Assembly (NCBI RefSeq): GCF_002165625.1
Contig: NZ_NGNS01000018.1
Location: forward strand, 33,165 to 97,164
Length of the DNA: 64,000 nucleotides
From: Neiella marina
Lineage (GTDB): Bacteria > Pseudomonadota > Gammaproteobacteria > Enterobacterales > Neiellaceae
Direction of reading: 5' to 3'
Part shown: piece by piece, positions 1 to 6,912 of the stretch
Layout of the letters: every line of letters starts with the position of its first letter
How positions within the stretch are numbered: position 1 is the stretch's first letter
Made by a program: the position numbers and the translations under genes
The notes under the pieces: model-generated
What the model was told of the DNA's origin: nothing
The model's input: the letters and a program-made list of their open reading frames with translations, nothing else
Databases searched by the model: none

Positions 1-1
1 G

Positions 2-631
2 TTGATCAGCTTGCCTCGATGCGACTGGTTGTTTGGTAGTTGCTATGCCGTGCGCAATTTGTGTTTGTCGAGCGCAGGAACACTTGCTCGGGTGTTGTGG
101 TCTACGCCGCTATTTCGCTCTCAGGTGATTGGCAGTTGCAATCGGCTATACCTCTACTGCGGCATTCCATTTGTCGCCGGCAAGCTGCAAATTCATGTCG
201 GTGATGATTGCCGAATCTCCGGTCAAACCACCTTCTCTGGTCGCGCTGACCCAGCCATTGAACCAATTCTCTATGTTGGCAACAACGTTGATATTGGCTG
301 GCAAACCACCGTTGCTGTCGGGCGTCGAGTGGTATTGCAAGACAATGTTCGCATTGCCGGCCAGTGCTTTCTCGCAGGTTACCCAGGACATCCACTCGAT
401 GCCAAACAACGAGCCGCGGGGTTGCCATGTCAGCAATCGCAAGTGGGCGACATCGTGTTACAACGCGATGTTTGGTTGGCAACCGGCGTCAAGGTCATGG
501 CTGGTGTCACCATAGGGGCAGGAACAGTGGTGGCGGCGGGCAGTGTTGTTTGTAGTGACTTGCCTGCTGGTGTTCTGGCCGCTGGCGTGCCAGCCCAAGT
601 GATCCGTCAGTTAGCGGAGGCAACGTCATGA
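2..631 (+). CDS. Serine acetyltransferase-like hexapeptide acyltransferase, probably 5'-truncated
   Basis: The C-terminal half shows the hexapeptide-repeat pattern of left-handed beta-helix acyltransferases (GVKVMAGVTIGAGTVVAAGS, around residues 160-180), followed by the usual GVPAQVI cap. Such enzymes acetylate sugars or small acceptors, and beside glycosyltransferases this one most likely decorates an exopolysaccharide precursor. The reading frame is open to the window edge and its first in-window start is a TTG at base 2, so the true start may lie upstream. The stop overlaps the next ATG (ATGA), which indicates translational coupling. The acceptor cannot be told from the sequence. Confidence 0.75.
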   Translation: MISLPRCDWLFGSCYAVRNLCLSSAGTLARVLWSTPLFRSQVIGSCNRLYLYCGIPFVAGKLQIHVGDDCRISGQTTFSGRADPAIEPILYVGNNVDIGWQTTVAVGRRVVLQDNVRIAGQCFLAGYPGHPLDAKQRAAGLPCQQSQVGDIVLQRDVWLATGVKVMAGVTIGAGTVVAAGSVVCSDLPAGVLAAGVPAQVIRQLAEATS

Positions 632-1803
632 AAAACTGCAAACAAGTAAGCCCGCGCGCCTTACTCGTCTTTGGCGAAGATTGGGGCCGTCACCCAAGTA
701 GCACTCAGCACATCGTTCGCTCGTTGGCTGCTGAGCGTCGAGTGATCTGGGTAAACTCCATTTGCTTGCGTCGGCCAAAGCTTAGTTGGCGCGATTTGCT
801 AAGAGTCACCGATAAGCTAAAACAATGGTGGCGGGGTGGCAGTGAAAGTAGTCAGTCAACAGCAATTGCAACGCCAAAACAGCTAACCGTTATCGCGCCT
901 TTGGTGTTTCCCGCTGCGCGCTCCAGCTTAATTAGAAAGCTCAATGTTTGGTTGGTTAATCGCCAAATCAATAAGGTTCGCCAGCGTTATGCCATCGGCT
1001 CATTGGATTTGTGGATCTCGCTGCCAACCGCAGTGGACTGGCTCGGACACCACAATGAAAGCCATAGCTTGTATTACTGTGGTGACGATTTTGCCGCGTT
1101 GGCTGGTGTTGATCATCAACACGTTAGCGAATGTGAAGCTCAGTTAGTCCAGCGGGTCGATAGCGTTTGCGCTGCCAGTAAAACCATACAGGCCAAATTG
1201 CAACGCTTGGTCGGCGCTCGTAAGCGTGTTGAGTTACTGCCCCACGGTGTCGATATTCGTTTGTTTTCGGCCCCGACTGAACGGCCAACGGCACTCTCAA
1301 CGAATAAACCGGTGGCCGGTTTTTACGGCAGCATTGCCAGTTGGCTAGATATTGATTTGCTGGCTAATTTAGCGCAAGCCATGCCGCACTGGCATTTTGT
1401 CTTAATTGGCGCCATCGAAACTGATGTCTCTGCGCTAACAGCCATCGACAATATTGAGCTGATTGGCGCGGTGCCACATCAGCAACTGCCATCCTACGTT
1501 CAGCACTGGCAAGCGGCGATTCTGCCATTTCGCGATTGCGCTCAGATCAAAGCATGTAATCCGCTCAAGCTGCGCGAATATTTGGCCTCTGGCACGCCTG
1601 TGATTAGTGCGCCATTTCCGGCGTTGCAACCCTACCGTGACTATGTCCAACAGGTGACGTCGTTGGTGCAGTGGCAAGCTGCCTTGAGCAGTTGCCAGCG
1701 CCCAGTGACCGCTAGCTGGCGTCGTCATCAGCAATTGGCTGTCGCCGCTGAAAGTTGGGATATCCGCGCCCGTCAGGTGAATCGCCTGCTGCAGTCGTGG
1801 TGA
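628..1803 (+). CDS. Glycosyltransferase, GT-B fold (group 1/TuaH-like)
   Basis: This 391-aa cytoplasmic protein has the layout of family 1/4 GT-B glycosyltransferases. The N-terminal Rossmann half opens with FGEDWGRHPSSTQH. A central segment carries CGDDFAAL and CAASKTIQAKL, and the C-terminal donor-binding half has GFYGSIASWLD, LIGAI, IELIGAVPHQQLP and the conserved CNPLKLREYLASGTPVI stretch that binds the nucleotide-sugar donor. It probably adds one sugar to a lipid-linked exopolysaccharide unit. Its start overlaps the preceding stop. The linkage and sugar are not predictable. Confidence 0.85.
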   Translation: MKNCKQVSPRALLVFGEDWGRHPSSTQHIVRSLAAERRVIWVNSICLRRPKLSWRDLLRVTDKLKQWWRGGSESSQSTAIATPKQLTVIAPLVFPAARSSLIRKLNVWLVNRQINKVRQRYAIGSLDLWISLPTAVDWLGHHNESHSLYYCGDDFAALAGVDHQHVSECEAQLVQRVDSVCAASKTIQAKLQRLVGARKRVELLPHGVDIRLFSAPTERPTALSTNKPVAGFYGSIASWLDIDLLANLAQAMPHWHFVLIGAIETDVSALTAIDNIELIGAVPHQQLPSYVQHWQAAILPFRDCAQIKACNPLKLREYLASGTPVISAPFPALQPYRDYVQQVTSLVQWQAALSSCQRPVTASWRRHQQLAVAAESWDIRARQVNRLLQSW

Positions 1804-1819
1804 GTCGGAGTAACTAGTT

Positions 1820-3250
1820 ATGAACGAATTACTACCTCGTTTTCACCTCTGGCTTCATGCCATCTGGCGACGCCGCTATTTGCTGGTGATGCCAGTGTTG
1901 GTACTCCCCGTGGTTGGTTTAGTCATCGGCTTAACTGCAGCCAAAAAATACAGTGCTCACACCACCTTGCTGATTCAAGAAACAGCCAAGTTGAACCCAT
2001 TCTTGGAGGACTTAGCTGTGTCGGCCAATCTCGATATGCGGATGAATGCGCTGACGACCTTATTGCACAGTCGTCACATGTTGACGCAAGTGGCAGAGCA
2101 GCTTGATTTAATCACATCCCAGAGCGAACCATACCGCCGAGAGCAGGTCATTCAGCAACTGTCAGCAGCGTTATCGGTTAGTCAGATTGGCCCCGATGTG
2201 ATCCGCATTGATTATCAGTCCGCCAATCCTGCTGATATAGAGCAGGTGTTGCAGTTGGTTACCAACCGCTTTGTTGATAATTTGCTGGCGCCAGAGCGTT
2301 CTTCTATTCGTGAATCAGAGCGTTTTTTAGCGACCCACTTGCAATCAAGCAGAGAGCAATTGGAGTTTGCAGAAATGGCGTTGGCCGATTTTCGTTCCGA
2401 TAACGCCGATGGATTACCGGAGTTGCATTCTGCAAATACTGAGCGGCTGGCCCGCATTCGGCAAAAACTGCTAGAACGCAAGGCTGAGTTGTCTGGCGCT
2501 GAGCAAAGCTTGGGTAGCCTCGATCAACAGCTATCGCGCACCGACCCTGTATTGGCGCGGTTGGAAGAGCAAATCATTAGTCGCAAGGCGGAATTGGTTT
2601 CCCTAAGGGCTCGTTACACCGATGGTCATTCACAAATACAAGCGTTGCAACGGACCATTCGGCAGCTCGAATCTGAGCGTGCCAGTGCACTGGCAAACCC
2701 TGTGGCGCAGCACAGCGCGGGACACCAACAAACAGGCGGCTTCCAATTAGCGTTGGCGTTAGAAGAAAGCCAAGACGGTTTGATGATGGTGCAGCTCGAA
2801 GCGTTGCAAAATGCTCAACAGCGAGTCAACGCTCTGCGCGAAGAAGTGAAGCAACTGCAAAGCCTAGCTGATTCGCTCAACCAACAGGTGAACTCGGTTG
2901 GCGATCAAGAACGTCAATTGTTGGCGTTGCAGCGCGATTTAAGAGTCAAACGCGGCCTCTATGAGGACTTATTACAGCGCTATGAAATGGCCAAGGTGAC
3001 AGGCGCGCTGGGTAAGTTCGAGCAATCTGAGCGGATCAAAATTATTGACCGCCCCTTTACCCCAACGCAGCCCAGCAACTTACCAGCATTGCTGTTTGTC
3101 ATTGCTGGGTTGATCGGTGGCTTTGGTGTTGGCGCTGGCCTAGTCGTGCTGAGTGAATTGGCAGATCCCAGTTTGCGCACCATTGCCGATGTTGAAGCGA
3201 TTACTGGTGTTGCAGTGATCACCCGAATTCCACCTCTGAAGGAGCATTAA
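1820..3250 (+). CDS. Polysaccharide chain-length determinant (Wzz/GumC-type co-polymerase)
   Basis: The 476-aa protein has an N-terminal membrane helix (about residues 20-40: LLVMPVLVLPVVGLVIGL), a long periplasmic coiled-coil region rich in Q, E and L (about 170-390), and a C-terminal membrane helix (about 425-450: LPALLFVIAGLIGGFGVGAG). The pre-helix PFTPTQPSNLP motif is typical of this family. It sets polymer length and couples polymerisation to export in Wzx/Wzy-type pathways. No kinase domain is fused. The separate ATPase-like gene at 9,025 may be its partner. It sits between glycosyltransferase genes, 2 bases before the next start. Confidence 0.9.
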   Translation: MNELLPRFHLWLHAIWRRRYLLVMPVLVLPVVGLVIGLTAAKKYSAHTTLLIQETAKLNPFLEDLAVSANLDMRMNALTTLLHSRHMLTQVAEQLDLITSQSEPYRREQVIQQLSAALSVSQIGPDVIRIDYQSANPADIEQVLQLVTNRFVDNLLAPERSSIRESERFLATHLQSSREQLEFAEMALADFRSDNADGLPELHSANTERLARIRQKLLERKAELSGAEQSLGSLDQQLSRTDPVLARLEEQIISRKAELVSLRARYTDGHSQIQALQRTIRQLESERASALANPVAQHSAGHQQTGGFQLALALEESQDGLMMVQLEALQNAQQRVNALREEVKQLQSLADSLNQQVNSVGDQERQLLALQRDLRVKRGLYEDLLQRYEMAKVTGALGKFEQSERIKIIDRPFTPTQPSNLPALLFVIAGLIGGFGVGAGLVVLSELADPSLRTIADVEAITGVAVITRIPPLKEH

Positions 3251-3251
3251 T

Positions 3252-4343
3252 ATGAGCACCTATATTCAGGTAGTCCAACACTTAAAGCCCGGTGGTATCG
3301 AGACCATGGCGCTGGATCTGTGTCGCATGCACAAGCAGGGCGAAACGGGCTATGTGGTGTCGCTGGAGGGGCGCCGAGATGAAGCATTGGTCAATTGGCC
3401 GAAGCTCCAGCCCTATGCCGAACGAATCATCTTTCTCGATAAAAAGCCAGGCTGGCAACCGTCGATTATCAAACGCTTGGTCGACCTAATGAATTTTTTC
3501 GCCATTAGTAGCGTCCATACCCACCATATCGGCCCGTTACTATATGCCGGTATCGCCGCTCGTCTCGCAGGGATCCGCAATGTCATTCATACCGAACACG
3601 ATGCTTGGCATTTACAGGATGATAAACGCTGCCGCTTGCAGCGTTGGGTGCTGCGTCTAGTCAAACCGGCTTTAGTTGCCGATGCCAAGCTTGTTGCCCG
3701 GGACATGAGCGCACGATTAGGGTTGGCCGATGGCCGCGTCCACGTCATTCAAAATGGCATTAATACTGACCGTTTTCGCCCAGGCTCAAAATCGCAAGCC
3801 AGAGCGCAATTGCAGCTACCAGCCAACACCTTATTGGTCGGTTCAGCAGGGCGTTTAGAACTGGAGAAAGGTCACGCAGTGTTGATTGAGGCGTTGGCGT
3901 CAATGAACCCAGCGGTGCACCTAGCAATTGCTGGCGACGGTTCACAAGCAAAAGCGTTAAAGGCGCAGTGCCGAGCGCTCGGCGTTGAGAAACGTGTGCA
4001 CTTTCTTGGCAGTATCGATCAGATGCCAGCCTTTTATCAGGCTTTAGATGTGTTTTGCTTGCCATCGTTTAATGAGGGCTTGTCATTGGTGCTGCTTGAA
4101 GCTCAGGCTTGTGGTGTGCCTGCTGTGGTCACTGACGTTGGCGCTAGCCATGAAGCCCTGTGTCCGGCAACAGGACGTTTGGTCGCTGCCGGTGCCCCCA
4201 AGCAATTGGCTGACAGTCTGACAGCCACGTTGGCCAGCACTGAGCAATCGTGTCCGCGCCAGTTTGTTCGAGTTGCCGGTGACGGCAAGGTAATGGCAAC
4301 GCGCTACGCGACCCTGCGTAATTCTTACGCTGCAGTTGCTTAA
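3252..4343 (+). CDS. Glycosyltransferase family 4
   Basis: A 363-aa GT4 enzyme. The N-terminal acceptor half begins VVQHLKPGGIETMALDL, the usual glycine loop. The C-terminal donor half has GSAGRLELEKGH, LAIAGDGSQ, VHFLGSIDQMPAFYQALDVF and the EX7E-like segment PSFNEGLSLVLLEAQACGVP. It is likely to transfer a sugar from a nucleotide donor to the growing exopolysaccharide repeat. The first 18 residues resemble sugar transferases of exopolysaccharide operons, but no exosortase gene is visible here. It begins 2 bases after the chain-length gene, in the same operon. Confidence 0.88.
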   Translation: MSTYIQVVQHLKPGGIETMALDLCRMHKQGETGYVVSLEGRRDEALVNWPKLQPYAERIIFLDKKPGWQPSIIKRLVDLMNFFAISSVHTHHIGPLLYAGIAARLAGIRNVIHTEHDAWHLQDDKRCRLQRWVLRLVKPALVADAKLVARDMSARLGLADGRVHVIQNGINTDRFRPGSKSQARAQLQLPANTLLVGSAGRLELEKGHAVLIEALASMNPAVHLAIAGDGSQAKALKAQCRALGVEKRVHFLGSIDQMPAFYQALDVFCLPSFNEGLSLVLLEAQACGVPAVVTDVGASHEALCPATGRLVAAGAPKQLADSLTATLASTEQSCPRQFVRVAGDGKVMATRYATLRNSYAAVA

Positions 4344-4367
4344 AACGCTGGAGTAGGAGGCATCGTC

Positions 4368-5534
4368 ATGATTGAGTGCATCACTTTATTATCATTCGCT
4401 TTGGTGGCCTATCACCATGTGTTTTATCCGCTGTTGTTGAAATGGTTGTCGCACTGGCGAGCGCCGAAGAATGGCGAGCACTGGCAACAGCGAATTCCAG
4501 CCGAGCCGTCAGAGTGGCCAACCATTGAATTGCTGATCCCAGCCTATAATGAGCAAGACTTTGTCGCAGACAAGTTGAGCATGTTGGCGTTTCTTGATTA
4601 TCCCGCCGAGCGCCTAACGGTGCGTTTATTGTGCGATGGTTGTAGTGACAACACCGCTAATGTGGCTCGGACCCAGCTGGCAGCAATGCCATTTTGCGAA
4701 TTCAATATCGAGGTCGTTGAATATCAGCAAAATCGCGGCAAGGTCGCGGTGATCAATCAGGCCATTACTGAATCTCAAGCAACCATCGTGGCCTTATCTG
4801 ATGTGTCGGCAATCATATCTGTCGATGCCATGAAGCTGGCTGCTCGCTATTTTCAATTTAACCATGTTGGAGTGGTGTGTGGCTGCTACCAAATCCTCAA
4901 TCCAGGTTCATCAGGCGAAGATAAGTACTGGCAGTATCAACGTATGGTGCGTGAGAGTGAAGCTAACTTGGGTGCGCTGCAAGGCGCTCACGGCGCCTTC
5001 TATCTGATTCGTCGTGAGGCGTTTCGCAAACTGCACAGTGACACCATTAACGATGATTTCATATTGCCAATGCAGATATTAGCGCGAGGCTATCGCGGTA
5101 TTTATGAACCACGCATTTGTGCTTTGGAATTGGAGCATGCTAGCGATCAATTAGACCGATCTCGTCGTCGCCGTATTGGTGCTGGCAACTTGCAGCAACT
5201 CATCCGTTTACGTGAGTTGCTGCTGCCAAAATTCAAAGGTGTGGCATTCACTTTCATTAGCGGCAAAGCGCTGCGGGTGCTGTGTCCGTTCTTGATGCTA
5301 GTAGGCTTTGTTGGCTCGGTGGTACTAGCGAGTGGCTCGGCTGCATTTGCTATGTTGTTGGTGCTGCAACTGCTCGGTGGATTATTAGCTTTATTGCCTC
5401 GTTTGGCACCTCAAGTTGACTGGCCGCGCGCACTTAATGCCTTGAACTACTTATTGGAAGGCCATTGGAACTGCCTGCTAGGTTGTTTGAGCTACATCCA
5501 ACGAGCCTTGCAACGCCACCTTTCCCGCGCATAG
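4368..5534 (+). CDS. Membrane-associated glycosyltransferase family 2
   Basis: This 388-aa GT2 protein has an N-terminal hydrophobic segment (residues 4-22), a catalytic GT-A domain and C-terminal membrane helices (about 305-350). The catalytic domain carries ELLIPAYNEQDFV, LLCDGCSDNT and NRGKVAVINQA, an ALSDVSA stretch where DxD is expected, INDDFILPMQIL for the catalytic acid, and RRRRIGAGNLQ matching the acceptor-side motif of cellulose-synthase-like enzymes. The DxD position reads D-V-S, which is unusual but seen in related GT2s. It is the last gene before a terminator hairpin, so the operon probably ends here. Confidence 0.87.
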   Translation: MIECITLLSFALVAYHHVFYPLLLKWLSHWRAPKNGEHWQQRIPAEPSEWPTIELLIPAYNEQDFVADKLSMLAFLDYPAERLTVRLLCDGCSDNTANVARTQLAAMPFCEFNIEVVEYQQNRGKVAVINQAITESQATIVALSDVSAIISVDAMKLAARYFQFNHVGVVCGCYQILNPGSSGEDKYWQYQRMVRESEANLGALQGAHGAFYLIRREAFRKLHSDTINDDFILPMQILARGYRGIYEPRICALELEHASDQLDRSRRRRIGAGNLQQLIRLRELLLPKFKGVAFTFISGKALRVLCPFLMLVGFVGSVVLASGSAAFAMLLVLQLLGGLLALLPRLAPQVDWPRALNALNYLLEGHWNCLLGCLSYIQRALQRHLSRA

Positions 5535-5558
5535 CCAAATAGCCCCCAGCGATCGATC

Positions 5559-5602
5559 AAACGACTCGTTTTGCAATTTGCAAACGGGTCGTTTTTGTTT
5601 TG
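5559..5602 (+). terminator. Intrinsic terminator after the glycosyltransferase operon
   Basis: An inverted repeat of about 16 bp (AAACGACTCGTTTTGCA against TGCAAACGGGTCGTTT, one bulge and one G-U pair) with a three-base loop is followed directly by a T-rich run (TTTTTGTTTTGT). It lies 25 bases after the GT2 stop. The apex of the stem also contains a LuxO-operator-like palindrome, listed separately, so the element may serve two purposes. Confidence 0.8.
5571..5583. promoter_or_regulatory. LuxO-type operator (upstream activating sequence candidate)
   Basis: TTGCAATTTGCAA matches the consensus TTGCA-W3-TGCAA known for LuxO operators at Vibrio qrr promoters at every position. It is centred about 83 bp upstream of the -24 element of the sigma-54 promoter at 5,657-5,673, which is normal enhancer spacing. 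The regulator encoded at 12,531-13,961 has a LuxO-like DNA-binding helix. The same bases form the top of the terminator hairpin, so part of the symmetry could reflect that alone. I saw only one copy in this intergenic gap. Confidence 0.55.
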
Positions 5603-5656
5603 TGTGTGATGCTCTTGTTGTGGATTAACTGACTGATTAAATGCGTTTTTTAAGGG

Positions 5657-5673
5657 TTGGCATGAGCTTCGCT
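5657..5673 (+). promoter_or_regulatory. Sigma-54 (-24/-12) promoter for the STAS-export-kinase operon
   Basis: TTGGCATGAGCTTCGCT fits the -24/-12 consensus (YTGGCACGRNNNTTGCW) with two mismatches and has the required GG-to-GC spacing. Transcription would begin near 5,684, leaving a leader of about 40 bases before the ATG at 5,724. The operon downstream encodes a sigma-54-dependent activator, which suggests autoregulation. Confidence 0.6.
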
Positions 5674-5723
5674 ATTGTCATTGTGAAAAGCAACTTAGCA
5701 ATCGTTAGTGGGAGCAGAGAATC

Positions 5724-6083
5724 ATGCAAACAATCGAACTTCACAATCAAATGAACCATGAAATTCATATCGCATTGGTTTCTTCTAACAATGGAATTGA
5801 GGCGCAAGTTGAGCGTTTGTTGACCCAGCTTGATTTGGCCCGAGTTAGCAAACAAGTCGTTCTTCATATGGCTGACGTTGATGAGCTATCAGTGTCTGTA
5901 CTAGCGAAGATGTTGCAACTTGCCAAGTACTTGAGCACAAACGGCGGTCAGTTGTTTGTTGCCGACGTGCAGAGCAAATGCCAGCGAATGATGACATTGC
6001 TGAGGATTGATTTGCTGATCCCAGTAATTGCTGACCAGCAACAATCGACAAGTATGCCGCAGCCGTTGCCGGTTGCCGCTTAA
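5724..6083 (+). CDS. STAS-domain protein (anti-sigma-factor-antagonist-like)
   Basis: This 119-aa protein resembles single-domain STAS proteins. It has an N-terminal beta strand, a central VVLHMADVDELSVSVLAKMLQLAKYL segment equivalent to the phosphorylation loop and following helix of SpoIIAA-type antagonists, and a final GGQLFVADVQSKCQRMMTLLRIDLLIPV stretch. The residue normally phosphorylated is a serine in the D-S/T-S/A-G motif; here the loop reads DVDELSVS, so phospho-control is uncertain. No kinase partner of the RsbW type is nearby. STAS proteins occur in several exopolysaccharide operons (for example beside Syp-type loci), where they tune biofilm output. A GGAGC ribosome site precedes the ATG. 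Confidence 0.7.
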   Translation: MQTIELHNQMNHEIHIALVSSNNGIEAQVERLLTQLDLARVSKQVVLHMADVDELSVSVLAKMLQLAKYLSTNGGQLFVADVQSKCQRMMTLLRIDLLIPVIADQQQSTSMPQPLPVAA

Positions 6084-6108
6084 TCCAAGTTGTTAAGGAG
6101 TGGCTGTT

Positions 6109-6912
6109 ATGCGCATCATCTTGGTTTTAATGGCACTGTTAGCGCAAGGGTGTGCTTCTTGGCCCCAACAAGGCACCGGCGGCTTTGCCGAGCACAATAG
6201 TTTGTTATTGAGCCTGTTGGATTTAGCCAATGAAGAGGCCATGGGCCCAGAGCACGGCCTGCGCTTTGAACTCATCATCAGTAAACATCAATTGGATCTG
6301 TTGGTTCTCGAAGGTGCTGAGCTGTGCTTTCCTGCCTCGGTTGCACAAGCCAAAACAAGGCAACAGCGGATCATGCGAGAACTCAAAGGTGGTCTGGAGC
6401 AAGATGCGGCTAATAGCCTAGAGGTGCAGCAGTACTTTCTTGCTGAATTGGAGAATCGTCTTGATGCGGTCAATGCTGGCGGCCAATGCCAACGAACTAT
6501 TGCCAATCCACTCAAGCTCACTGATTTACAACAAAACTTGTTACCGCTGTTGAACCGCAATAATCAATTCGAAAGCGATTCGGCGCGGTTAACTCCGGCT
6601 TATCAAGACCAATTACAACGGGCCGTACCTATGGTGTCTGCCTTGCCATTGGATTTACTGATCACCGGCCATACCGACGCTGCTGGCGGCGCTGAGCATA
6701 ATCTCAAACTGTCGATGCTCAGAGCTCAAGCGGTGGCTGATTTCCTGCAACAGCAAGGTGTCGCAGCGCTGCGAATTAGAGTGCAGGGCGCCGCGTCGAG
6801 TCGGCCGTATCGGGCAGGTGATTCAATCGAGCATTTTCATTCCAATCGCCGGGTTACCATTGATCTGATCGAACAACACACCAACGGAGCGCCTCATGAA
6901 CAGCTTCATTAA
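6109..6912 (+). CDS. OmpA-family outer-membrane lipoprotein
   Basis: The protein starts with a short signal peptide ending in LLAQGC, a lipobox-like site, so it is probably an outer-membrane lipoprotein. The C-terminal third is an OmpA/MotB peptidoglycan-binding domain, with LDLLITGHTDAAGG, LSMLRAQAVADFLQQQGV and NRRVTIDLIE. The ATG at 6,109 was chosen because AAGGAG lies 8 bases upstream; a GTG at 6,100 overlaps that ribosome site. It probably anchors or aligns the polysaccharide export machinery between outer membrane and peptidoglycan. Its end overlaps the next gene by 17 bases. Confidence 0.82.
   Translation: MRIILVLMALLAQGCASWPQQGTGGFAEHNSLLLSLLDLANEEAMGPEHGLRFELIISKHQLDLLVLEGAELCFPASVAQAKTRQQRIMRELKGGLEQDAANSLEVQQYFLAELENRLDAVNAGGQCQRTIANPLKLTDLQQNLLPLLNRNNQFESDSARLTPAYQDQLQRAVPMVSALPLDLLITGHTDAAGGAEHNLKLSMLRAQAVADFLQQQGVAALRIRVQGAASSRPYRAGDSIEHFHSNRRVTIDLIEQHTNGAPHEQLH

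Noticed and set aside
5684..5723. A Qrr-like small RNA downstream of the sigma-54 promoter.
   Set aside because: Only about 40 bases separate the predicted start from the STAS gene, with no terminator and no room for a roughly 100-nt RNA.
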